Assembly (NCBI GenBank): GCA_905235595.1
Contig: CAJOMG010000001.1
Coordinates: 28,485-92,484, forward strand
Reading direction: 5' to 3'
Origin: an uncultured Desulfovibrio sp.
GTDB taxonomy: Bacteria > Desulfobacterota > Desulfovibrionia > Desulfovibrionales > Desulfovibrionaceae
Length of the DNA stretch: 64,000 bases
How positions within the stretch are numbered: position 1 is the first letter of the stretch; every line of letters starts with the position of its first letter. A program made the translations under genes and the position numbers. Shown piece by piece: positions 55,982-64,000 of the stretch. The notes beneath the pieces were generated by a model. That model had not been told where the DNA came from, ran no database searches, and saw nothing but the letters and a program-made list of their open reading frames with translations.

Positions 55982-56011
55982 CTTGAAAATTGTGCGACTG
56001 GCATTACTTAT
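55982..56011 (+). promoter_or_regulatory. Possible heat-shock-type promoter element upstream of htpG
   Basis: CTTGAAA at 55982-55988 fits a sigma-32 -35 element, and the htpG start is at 56039. No good CCCCAT -10 box is at the right distance; TATGGA at about 56010 may act as a sigma-70 -10. Weak. Confidence 0.3.
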
Positions 56012-56038
56012 GGACAATACCATTTCAGGAGGTTTGTT

Positions 56039-57979
56039 ATGGCAGAGGCAGGCAAAAAAACGCGCCAGTTTCGTGCCGAGGTGCGCAAGGTTCTGCACAT
56101 CCTCACCAATTCACTGTACACCAATCGCGAAATCTTTTTGCGAGAGCTTATTTCCAATGCTTCTGATGCACTGGACAAGCTGCGTTATCGCATGAATCGG
56201 GGTGAAAAGCCCCGTTATGACGATGTGCCGCTGGAAATCCGCATACACCTCGACAAGGAAGCAAAAACGCTGACCATTGCTGATACCGGTTTGGGCATGA
56301 CAGCAGACGAGCTTGTGGACAATCTGGGTACCATCGCCAAATCTGGATCAGAACAGTTTTTGGCCGAACTGGCAACTGCGCAGGAAGGCAAGAACGCGGA
56401 TACAAAAAGTGAAGATGCCTCCAATATCATCGGCAGGTTTGGCGTCGGCTTTTATTCGGTCTTTATGGTTGCCTCAAAGGTAGAGGTGACATCACGTCCA
56501 GCCTTTGGCGATGATGAGACGGCCAATGTCTGGACCAGCGATGGCCTGGGGACTTTTACCATTGCGGCTGCTGATTGCGAAAAACAGCAGCAGGGCACTA
56601 TTGTCAAGGCCTGGCTCAAGGATGATGCAACGGAATTTCTTGAAAAATTCCGGGTGGAATCGGTAATCCGTAAGCATTCGGCCTTTGTTCCCTTCCCGGT
56701 CTATGTGGATGACAGTCAGGTCAATACACAGCCGGCACTGTGGCGTGAACCCAAGTTTAACATAACCAAGGATCAGTATAGCGCATTCTACAAAGCTATC
56801 ACCTATGATGCCAAAGATCCTCTGGATGTGCTGCACTTTTCGGCTGATGCGCCTGTGCAGTTCAACGCCCTGCTTTTCACACCCGATGGCGAGCAGGATT
56901 TCTTTGGTGCGGAGCGTGACGCCTGGGGGTTGGATCTCTATGCCCGGCGCGTGCTCATCCAGCACCGTAACCAGGAACTTCTGCCCGAATATCTCGCTTT
57001 TCTTAAGGGCGTGGTTGATACAGAAGACCTGCCGCTCAATATCTCGCGTGAAACCCTGCAGGAAAATGTGGTGCTACGCAAGATCAATCAGGTGTTGGTC
57101 AAGCAGACGCTTTCGCACCTCGAAAAATTGGTCAAGGACGATACGGAAAAATATGAACGCTTCTGGAAGCTGCACGGACGCATTTTCAAGCTGGGATACA
57201 ATGACTTTGCGAACCGCGAGCGTATCACCGCACTCCTGCGTTTTAATTCTTCGACCATGGCAGATGCTGATGCCCTGACTAGCTTGGACGCTTATATGGA
57301 GCGTGCGCAGGAAGGGCAGAAGACGTTCTGGTATATTGTTGCCCCCAACCGCGAGGCGGCTCGACTCAATCCGCATATGGAACGCTTCCACCGTAAGGGA
57401 ATTGAGGTGCTTTGGCTGTACGAGCCTGTGGACGAATTTGTTATGGACGGTCTTGGCACTTATAAGGAGTGGACATTCAAATCTGCAGAAACTGCAGCGG
57501 ATAATGCCCTGGACAGCTTTGCCGACAAGGAGCAACCTGCGCACGAAGCTGTGGCCCCCCTTTCTGAGGAGGAGCAAAGTTCCTTTGATGCCTTGCTTGC
57601 CAGAATGAAGGACATTCTTGGCGACAAGGTGAAAGAAGTGCGTGTTTCACATCGTCTGGCTGACAGCCCAGCTGTGCTTGTTGCACCGGACGGGGGCATG
57701 TCGTCTTCCATGGAAAAATTTCTTAAGGTCATGCGCAAGGATGACACCTTGCCCGTCAAAGTGTTGGAGGTCAACCGCGATCATCCGTTGCTGCGAAATA
57801 TGCTGCGTATGTTCCGGGCTGATTCCGAGGATCGTACCTTGGCTGACATGACCCGGAGCCTTTTTGATTCCAGTCTGTTGCTGGACGGCTATCTCAAGGA
57901 TCCGCAGGAGCTGGCTGCCCGTTCCCGCAAATTGCTGGAAGAGGCGGCCGCCTGGTATACGGAAGTCAGAAAGCTTTAG
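56039..57979 (+). CDS. htpG: Hsp90-family chaperone HtpG
   Basis: 646 residues. GHKL ATPase N-terminus: RELISNASDALDKLR, IADTGLGMTADELVDNLGTIAKSG and IIGRFGVGFYSVFMVA. Middle and C-terminal domains are full length (VNRDHPLLRNMLRMF near the end). ATG 56039 with CAGGAGG; the frame extends to 55886 through the intergenic region and is not used. Divergent from cydAB. Confidence 0.96.
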   Translation: MAEAGKKTRQFRAEVRKVLHILTNSLYTNREIFLRELISNASDALDKLRYRMNRGEKPRYDDVPLEIRIHLDKEAKTLTIADTGLGMTADELVDNLGTIAKSGSEQFLAELATAQEGKNADTKSEDASNIIGRFGVGFYSVFMVASKVEVTSRPAFGDDETANVWTSDGLGTFTIAAADCEKQQQGTIVKAWLKDDATEFLEKFRVESVIRKHSAFVPFPVYVDDSQVNTQPALWREPKFNITKDQYSAFYKAITYDAKDPLDVLHFSADAPVQFNALLFTPDGEQDFFGAERDAWGLDLYARRVLIQHRNQELLPEYLAFLKGVVDTEDLPLNISRETLQENVVLRKINQVLVKQTLSHLEKLVKDDTEKYERFWKLHGRIFKLGYNDFANRERITALLRFNSSTMADADALTSLDAYMERAQEGQKTFWYIVAPNREAARLNPHMERFHRKGIEVLWLYEPVDEFVMDGLGTYKEWTFKSAETAADNALDSFADKEQPAHEAVAPLSEEEQSSFDALLARMKDILGDKVKEVRVSHRLADSPAVLVAPDGGMSSSMEKFLKVMRKDDTLPVKVLEVNRDHPLLRNMLRMFRADSEDRTLADMTRSLFDSSLLLDGYLKDPQELAARSRKLLEEAAAWYTEVRKL

Positions 57980-58040
57980 TACTACAGGGGATTCCCCCTC
58001 TCCGTCAGTTCTTTGCACAGTAACTATCTGCACGTCATTA

Positions 58041-58095
58041 CGCGAGAGCGGTTGCACCCAAATGTGGTGCAGTCGCTCTCGCGTTATTCTTGATT
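58041..58095 (+). terminator. Intrinsic terminator after htpG
   Basis: CGCGAGAGCG pairs with CGCTCTCGCG, with an inner TGCACC/GGTGCA stem, followed by a T-rich run (TTATTCTTGATTT). Clear. Confidence 0.8.
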
Positions 58096-58146
58096 TCATA
58101 TATTAAGTTTGATATAAATAATAAAAATCTAGACTAATTCTAAAAT

Positions 58147-60613
58147 ATGTCAGACATGCAAAATTTGCGAAGCAGGCTCATCCCCGGCGCACCATTGCGC
58201 GAGCCCGACTATTTTGACGGTCCGCTTTCGTGGTGGAATAACGGTTTGTCGTGTGGCGGTATAGAAGATTGTAGCTGCCGCACAGTATTTTCATGCCAAA
58301 GAAAATCCAGTCCGGCTACTGTGCTTTAATATTGAATCACAGTATGGCAATGATTTTTTTTTGCCGGAGGCTCGACGTTTTTGCACTGAAGTGCAGCAAT
58401 TTTCTCTTAATGAGATTGACAAGTCACAATTGAATACCGTGCGTCGTATGGTCGCAGGTTTGTTGCAGGGGTGTGACCAAAAGCTACGGGATACCATTTC
58501 CTGTCTCGCCCTCTGGCTGCTCGTCATGCGACCGCATTTGCTGCAGATCTGGCATGGCGATTGTGTGGAAATGTTGTTAGCCGCTGTTATTGCAGGGGTG
58601 CCCCATATTATCCTCTCGGGCCAGAGCCTTTCTCCATTGCGACGCTCCCCCTATGGTTTTGAGGGAATAGAAGAAAGTCTTGCCTTCCCCATTCTTTCCA
58701 ATCTCATGCGTTTGCCTGGCATGTATATGACTAATAATAGTCGGGCAGGCTGTCGTGACTATGAAAACTGGCTTGGCCTGCCTCCAGGCAAAGTAACATA
58801 TACGCCTAATTTATTTGATTTAACGCAGTGGCCGAGCCCGGATGCTGAGCGGGTGGCCGCACTCCGGCAGGATATTGGATTGCCTGAGCAAGCACGGGTT
58901 CTTGGAGGTATGTTCCGTTTTTATTCTGTCAAGGATCCAGAACTTTGGGTATGCACGGCTTTGCGTGCCTGTGCTGTCAATCCTGACCTTTACGCTGTGG
59001 TGGGGGGCGAGGGGGATGCACTGCCCGCTCTGAAGGAACGCATCGCAGCCACACCCTTTGCAAAGCGCGTTCTCTTTCCTGGTATCATTGCAGATGTGCC
59101 GGCATTTTTATCTCTCTGCGATGTATTTCTGCACACTGCTCATGTGGAGGGCCTGCCCAATGCCGTGCTGGAGGCGCAGGCATGCCAAGTACCCGTGGTC
59201 ACCACGCGTTGTGGGGGGGTTGCTGATATCGTGGCCCATGGAGAGAGTGGTTTCGTTGTCGATGAACGCGATGAAAATGTGTTGGCACGCTATATCGGTC
59301 ATATTCTCAACCATGCTGATTTTGCCGAACAGGCAGGGCGACATGGCCGAGAACGGGTTGCGCAGCACTTTGCCCCAGAAGTGGTTATGTCGCCGCTTGA
59401 ACATCTGTATGCCAGAATTCTAGGCGGCGAGAAAAAGACCCATGGTACGAACGGAGTTGCTGCCGCTTCAACAGCCAGGGTAGATGTGCTTGGAGAGAAG
59501 GCTCCACTTGTGAGTATTGTACTGCCGACATACAATCATCTGGATTTTTTGCCTGCTGCTGTAGATTCCATACTATGCCAGACTTATCCAAATTATGAGC
59601 TGATAATTGTCAACGATGGCTCTACGGATGGTACTTCAAGTTATCTGGAGACGCTCACATCTCAGCGTATCCGAATTCTTGATGGTCCTAATACGCGACT
59701 GCCCACTGCGCTCAATCGAGGTTTTGCACTGGCGCAGGGGGTGTATCGTACATGGACATCGGCCGATAATATCTGTTTGCCACATTTTTGCGAAACATTG
59801 GTCCGTGCCTTGGAGGCCACACCTGACGCAGGCTTTGCCTCGGCGCCCTTCGCTCGCATTGACGGTAGGGGTATCGTTTTTGATCATCTGCCGGGCAGGC
59901 CCGTCTATGACCGTATGTTTTGTAATAATGAGGCGGGTGCGGCTTTCATGTACCGTACGGAAATTGCCCGACGCGTTGGGGACTATGATCTTGAGCTTGA
60001 AGGCGCTGAAGACTGGGACATGTGGTTGCGTATTCTTGATGTAACACGACCCGTCTATGTACCGTCACTCTTGTACCAGTACCGCTGGCATGATGCGTCC
60101 ATGCGGGTGAGGATTTCAGACAAAGTGCGACAGTCCTCGCAGCGCACAGCAAATCGCGCCTTGCAACGACTGGAACAGCGGGGTGGCATCGGGGCGTTGT
60201 ATCCGCAAATTGCGCAGTGTGAAGACAAAAAACTTGCCATCTTCCACGCTAACCTGATTTTTGGTAGTCGTATGATAGAGGCAGGGTCGTTCCTCAAGGA
60301 GCATGCTGTGGATTATCTTGCTCGTGCCCACGCTTTACAACCTAATGACTTGGTGGCAATGGGTAACTATGCTGTGGCTCTTGCCTGGCACGGCAGGGTG
60401 GCGGAGGCAGAACAGCTATTTGCTAGGGGAATGGCGGTGGACAGTCAGGCTTTTGGCCGTCTGCGTGACGATTGCACACGGCAACAGAAAAATGTTGGCA
60501 CGTATTACTTTGGTTGTGCAACAATACAGTGTCCTGGAACTCAGGAGAGCGAACTCATGCGGCGTGTGGAGCAGGCGCAACTGGTGTATAATGGAACGCA
60601 ATTTCTGGACTAA
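58147..60613 (+). pseudogene. GT4-GT2 two-domain glycosyltransferase with frameshift near 58265
   Basis: The frame from 58147 reads a GT4 N-terminus (GPLSWWNNGLSCGGIED) and then hits nonsense. The next frame picks up the same domain at ~58265 (KIVAAAQYFHAKKNPVRLL, then CFNIESQYGNDFFLPEARRF) and continues to 60613. Joined, the protein has ~820 residues: a GT4 domain (58147-~59440; GGMFRFYSVKDPELW, EGLPNAVLEAQACQVPVV), a GT2 domain (from ~59500; SIVLPTYNHLDFLPAAV, VNDGSTDGT) and a C-terminal TPR-like tail. One base gained (or two lost) around 58265 explains the break. An internal TTG at 58361 could still give a truncated product. Either a decayed gene or a sequencing error. Confidence 0.78.
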
Positions 60614-60706
60614 TCAATATTAGTATAATTGGTATTCAAAAAAGTACCTCTGAAGATTCTATAACCATTATTAAATGTAGTAGTTATATGTGATGTGAGA
60701 GAGATA

Positions 60707-61714
60707 ATGATTGATAATAATAGATTCACTTTTTCTAATCCGACTATTCTTTTACTATGGTATAAAGAAGGTATTAATTATGGTGATTTTTTTATCTTTA
60801 ATACTGTAAAAAACAATATAATTAATTCTATAAAAGAAGAAAGATTTAAAATAAAACATGCAGAAATAGGATTATCGTATTCTATACTTGCAAAGTATGC
60901 AGAAAATGTAGATTTTATTTGGTTCTGTGGTGGATGAATTATTGAAAGATGGGTTCCAGATGTTATTCAAAATTTTGAAAAGTTTCATAAAATGACTAAA
61001 AAAATATCTTATGGAGTTACTGGTTTGAGTATTGGTAATTTTGATTATAGTAATTATTCAAATGCATTTACATATTGGATTGAGAATGCAAATTTCTTTT
61101 ATGCACGTGATAATTATACTGCATCACAATTAAATAACATATCTAAATCAAATAAAGTTATTTCAAGCGTGGATGTTGTATTCGCAAATCAATATCTGAA
61201 TAGCCTTTCTTATAATGATGATGGAAGAATTGGTATTAATATTAGAGAATTGCCTTATAAAGATTTAACATGTGAATTCCAATATAAAAAATGTGAATAT
61301 GAAATAAATAAGCTAAAAAATGTAATTATTATCCCAGATCAGCATGATTCATTTAATAAAATGAAAATAACATCATATAAAGTATACTCACCAGCAAATG
61401 TCACAGATTTATTACAACAGATTTCATACTCAATCGCTATGCGTTATCATGTAATTTTAGTTATGGGAATATTTGGAAAAGTTTCTATACCAATTGCTTA
61501 TTGCCAAAAGGTTAAAAGATTATCAGAGCAACTCGGCATAAATAATCTAGTGTTAAATATACATGATTTTGATAAATTACATTATGTAATTGATCATTAT
61601 ATACAAAATAGTGATAAATATAAGACAGTTATAAAAAATAATGTGAAGCAATTACGAAAACGTGCATTGTTAATGTTTGATGAAGTGAATAAGATTATAA
61701 TAAGGAGTTTGTAA
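60707..61714 (+). pseudogene. Polysaccharide pyruvyl transferase with in-frame TGA
   Basis: The frame from ATG 60707 (GAGAGATA before it) is interrupted by TGA at 60935-60937 in FIWFCGG*IIERWVPDVI and then continues unbroken to 61714, ~335 residues in all. Family features are GINYGDFFIFNTV at the N-terminus, the glycine-rich segment at the stop, and SYSIAMRYHVILVMGIFG with AYCQKVKRLSEQLG at the C-terminus. These enzymes add pyruvate ketals to surface sugars. GGA to TGA at the third glycine (a single G-to-T change) is the simplest explanation. Selenocysteine or recoding is unlikely at a glycine. Confidence 0.78.
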
Positions 61715-61715
61715 T

Positions 61716-62643
61716 ATGAGAAATGAGAAATATCTTTTTCGATTCGTACCGACTATGATGTGTAATTTTAATTGTGACTATTGTTTTGTTAATAAAGATG
61801 TGAAAAAGTCATCACCAACAATGTTTGACGTACATAAAGTCGATGAATGGATTTCTGCGATGGAAAAATTTTCAGATGCAGAAATAGAAATATATATGTG
61901 GGGTGGAGAGCCGTTTCTTCTTAATGATATCTATATTCTATTAAGAGAATGGATGTCTATGGAACATATCATTGGAGGGTGTAGGATAGATACAAATATA
62001 TATTTTGCTGATAAAATAGCAGAATTATGTCCAAGTTCAAAGTTAAAATTGAATTGCAGTTATCACATGAAATATCATTCATTAGAAGAGGAATTAAGAA
62101 AAGTAAAAAAATTGAAAGAGTTAGATATGGTTGGAATGGTGAATTTTGTTGCAAGTGAATACAACATAAAACATCTTCAGCAAGATTATCGTATGACTGT
62201 CTTTGATTTGATAAAAGTGTTCAATGAAATAGATGTTTTCTAAATATTGCAGGTGATTTTACATTTACAAATAATACTAATTATAAATATTATTCAGAAT
62301 ATATGAAATTTATATTTCAATTTATCTCGCCAATGGAATGGGAACTTTTACGTGGAAAAAAAATGAAACATTATGTGATGCATGCAAATACTTTTTTACC
62401 ATTAATTATGATGGTTCGATAACAAGCTGTATTGATAATACTATATATGGTAATTTTTTTGATGGAACTATTACACCAGAAAAATATCCTAAAAAATGTA
62501 ATAAATTGTGTCAATCATTAATATCATATCCTTGGAGGCATGATAATAATTTGAGTCCGTGGAATAGTTTGCTTGAATATGTGAAAAGAAATCAAGAATA
62601 CAGAAAAACAGTAAAAAATAGAATTTACATCGAATTTGATTGA
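61716..62643 (+). pseudogene. Radical SAM/SPASM-like gene broken by two single-base deletions
   Basis: The first frame (61716-62243) has the cluster motif MMCNFNCDYCFVNKD (CxxxCxxC) and MWGGEPFLLND. It stops at IDVF; adding one T to a T4 run at 62236-62239 restores reading into NIAGDFTFTNN. That frame fails near 62355-62362 in an A8 run; adding one A restores reading into NETLCDACKYFFTINYDGSITSCIDN and KKCNKLCQSL, which resembles a SPASM-type cysteine domain. The joined protein is ~309 residues. ATG 61716 with an AAGGAG site, one base after the pyruvyl transferase stop. Substrate unknown, possibly a peptide or a surface sugar. Confidence 0.78.
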
Positions 62644-62665
62644 TTATTATGGATAGGTATCCCTA

Positions 62666-63784
62666 TTGAAACGCATTCTCGTCATCCTGGGAACCCGACC
62701 TGAAGCCGTAAAAATGGCCCCCGTAGTGCATGCTTTACGCAGCATGACCACTACATTTGAGGTGCATTTGTGTTCCACTGGTCAGCATCAGCGTATGCTG
62801 CAGCAGATACTGGACGATTTTGACCTCGTGCCTGATTCCACCCTTAATGTCATGACAGCTAATCAGACTCTAGCGGCATTGAGTGCACGCCTGTTTGATG
62901 CCTTAGATGCCTTGCTGCTGCAAACTACGCCCGATATTATCTTGGTACAGGGAGACACCACGACTGTGCAGGTGGCTGCCCTGTGTGCATTTTACCGTCA
63001 CATTCCCGTGGGACATGTGGAAGCCGGACTGCGCACCTATAATCTGGCGGCGCCTTTTCCTGAAGAAATGAACCGGCGAGTGGCAGGAATGGTCGCCCGT
63101 TGGCACTACGCCCCTACAGAGGCAGCTAGGCAAAACCTTCTGAGAGAACAGGTAGATCCCCAACGTATTTTTGTCACAGGCAATACGGTTGTGGATGCCC
63201 TGCTTATGGCATTAGCGAAAACGCATCACACACCACCTCCATTGCCCCCTCATACGGAAGCTGCTCTGTGCGAGAGGCGGCAAATTGTGCTAGTAACAGG
63301 GCACCGACGAGAGAATTTTGGAGAGGGGTTCCGTCATATCTGTTCGGCATTGGCGGCTATCGGGCGTGCGTTGCCCGAGGCTCGCATCATTTATCCTGTA
63401 CATCTTAATCCCAACGTTAGGGAACCGGTCTTCTCGCTGCTGCATGATGTGTCGAATATCTATCTGGAAGACCCACTGCCCTATTTGAGTTTTGTACGGC
63501 TTATGGAGGGCTGTACTCTTATTCTTACAGATTCTGGCGGTATTCAAGAAGAGGCGCCTACGCTTGGTAAGCCTGTACTCATCATGCGTTCAGAAACAGA
63601 ACGTCCTGAGGGCGTAGAAGCAGGTGTGAACAGACTCGTGGGTACCAATTGTGCTGAAATAACGCAGGAAACCCTGCGTTTGTTACGTGACCCAGCAGCT
63701 ATCGCCAGTATGGCAGCATGTAAAAATCCTTATGGCGATGGCCTCGCGGCACAGCGCATCGCGCAGCATCTGGCCTCCGTATAG
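62666..63784 (+). CDS. wecB: UDP-N-acetylglucosamine 2-epimerase (non-hydrolysing)
   Basis: 372 residues. VILGTRPEAVKMAPV, VQGDTTTVQVAAL, VGHVEAGLRTYN, TGHRRENFGEGF and DSGGIQEEAPTLGKPVLIMR are all family signatures. It makes UDP-ManNAc for surface polysaccharide. The start is TTG at 62666 with AGGTATCC upstream; no better start is available. It returns to normal base composition directly after the AT-rich cassette. Confidence 0.95.
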   Translation: MKRILVILGTRPEAVKMAPVVHALRSMTTTFEVHLCSTGQHQRMLQQILDDFDLVPDSTLNVMTANQTLAALSARLFDALDALLLQTTPDIILVQGDTTTVQVAALCAFYRHIPVGHVEAGLRTYNLAAPFPEEMNRRVAGMVARWHYAPTEAARQNLLREQVDPQRIFVTGNTVVDALLMALAKTHHTPPPLPPHTEAALCERRQIVLVTGHRRENFGEGFRHICSALAAIGRALPEARIIYPVHLNPNVREPVFSLLHDVSNIYLEDPLPYLSFVRLMEGCTLILTDSGGIQEEAPTLGKPVLIMRSETERPEGVEAGVNRLVGTNCAEITQETLRLLRDPAAIASMAACKNPYGDGLAAQRIAQHLASV

Positions 63785-63902
63785 GGAGAGTTCCACTGCA
63801 CAGCACAATGAATGTTGCTGATGCCTTCATAGCTATGACATTTTATGTCGGTATTAAGCGTGAAAATCTTGGATTCGTCAGGGAAGAGATGGTGACATCA
63901 GA

Positions 63903-63998
63903 TTAGTGCTGCCGCCCTTCGCGTCGCAGTTCAATGAGCATCAGCCGCACCTCCTCCTGGTCAAGTCCTGTAAGCAGGCAGATGCGCTCAGGAGGAAT
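63903..63998 (-). CDS. C-terminal end of an unknown protein (partial, runs out of window)
   Basis: On the minus strand a frame open to the window end reads IPPERICLLTGLDQEEVRLML, then IELRREGRQH and a TAA at 63905-63903. The regular helical pattern and normal base composition suggest a real gene that starts outside the window, convergent with wecB. The 118 bases between hold nothing clear. Family not identified. Confidence 0.5.
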   Translation of the reverse strand: MPPERICLLTGLDQEEVRLMLIELRREGRQH

Positions 63999-64000
63999 GT

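Larger units (their letters stand above)
60614..62665. other. AT-rich cassette, probable recent acquisition
   Basis: Base composition changes abruptly after the glycosyltransferase stop and returns to normal at wecB. Codons here are strongly A/T-ending (AAT, ATT, AAA, TTA). It contains the two broken genes annotated separately. No transposase, direct repeats or tRNA seen at the borders. Confidence 0.7.

Noticed and set aside
60935..60937. Selenocysteine insertion or TGA-to-glycine recoding (as in some candidate-phylum bacteria) in the pyruvyl transferase
   Set aside because: The position is a glycine in the family, no SECIS-like hairpin is evident after it, and it is the only in-frame TGA in the cassette. 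A genome that reads TGA as glycine would show many.
63808..63906. A 32-codon plus-strand ORF starting MNVADAFIAM between wecB and the window end
   Set aside because: No ribosome-binding site, no family pattern, and it overlaps the end of the minus-strand partial gene.
1..64000. CRISPR arrays, tRNA/rRNA genes, insertion sequences, prophage
   Set aside because: No regular spaced repeats, cloverleaf-like sequences, transposase or phage-type genes were seen in the intergenic regions or frames.

Overview
The window reads as one contiguous piece of a Desulfovibrionaceae-type (sulfate/sulfite-reducer lineage) chromosome. This rests on the overall gene set, a TauE/SafE remnant whose N-terminus resembles Desulfovibrio proteins as I recall them, a very long FliD and sigma-54-type promoters. 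No database was searched, so the taxonomy is inference. Most of the window has balanced base composition and dense, overlapping gene starts. Two stretches are strikingly AT-rich: the leader at 9901-10272 and the cassette at about 60614-62665.

Layout. 1-2.6 kb: the C-terminal part of a eukaryotic-type 6-phosphofructo-2-kinase/fructose-2,6-bisphosphatase, then rlmN and a methylguanine-DNA methyltransferase. 2.6-9.9 kb (minus strand): a four-gene operon of a ketosynthase-less polyketide-synthase-like protein (AT-ACP-degenerate KR-DH), an outer-membrane-factor lipoprotein, a periplasmic adaptor and a MOP-type flippase. 10.3-18.9 kb: a biotin-protein-ligase-N-like amidotransferase, then valS, rpsL, rpsG, fusA and argJ. 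19-27.3 kb (minus): a small lipoprotein with htpX, then a glycan/lipid cluster of asnB-type amidotransferase, two paralogous GT4 glycosyltransferases flanking a NodB-like protein, and an alpha-oxoamine synthase. 27.6-31.6 kb: a small protein behind a sigma-54-like promoter, a PilZ protein, a truncated TauE/SafE gene, a YkgJ-type cysteine-cluster protein, hisG and hisI. 31.9-35.1 kb (plus): DEAD-box helicase, an unknown gene, ribF. 35.1-41.4 kb (minus): the conserved block pyrH-frr-uppS-cdsA-dxr-rseP-tsaB. 41.5-43.5 kb: a small gene, azlD and azlC, and a CRP/FNR fragment. 43.7-47.6 kb: fliD-fliS behind a sigma-54-like promoter. 47.8-53.5 kb: an ITPase (rdgB), a flavin-reductase-like protein, a Tat-exported nitroreductase, a helicase-exonuclease fusion resembling MrfA+MrfB, and an acetyltransferase. 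53.5-58 kb: cydAB divergent from htpG. 58.1-63.8 kb: a surface-glycan locus with a frameshifted GT4-GT2 enzyme, an AT-rich cassette holding a polysaccharide pyruvyl transferase with an in-frame TGA and a radical SAM gene with two frameshifts, then wecB.

How it fits together. Housekeeping blocks (translation, isoprenoid and phospholipid precursors, histidine, cytochrome bd) are interleaved with envelope-glycan and lipid modules and a motility module. Several accessory genes are broken (CRP/FNR fragment, TauE/SafE remnant, three damaged glycan genes), which suggests ongoing decay; homopolymer indels in the AT-rich cassette leave sequencing error possible for part of it. The most promising undescribed system is the 2.6-9.9 kb operon, possibly working with the oxoamine synthase/glycosyltransferase cluster at 20-27 kb to make and export a glycosylated or amino-functional lipid. 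The most clear-cut unusual protein is the single-chain MrfA/MrfB-like helicase-nuclease. No tRNA, rRNA, CRISPR array or insertion sequence was seen.
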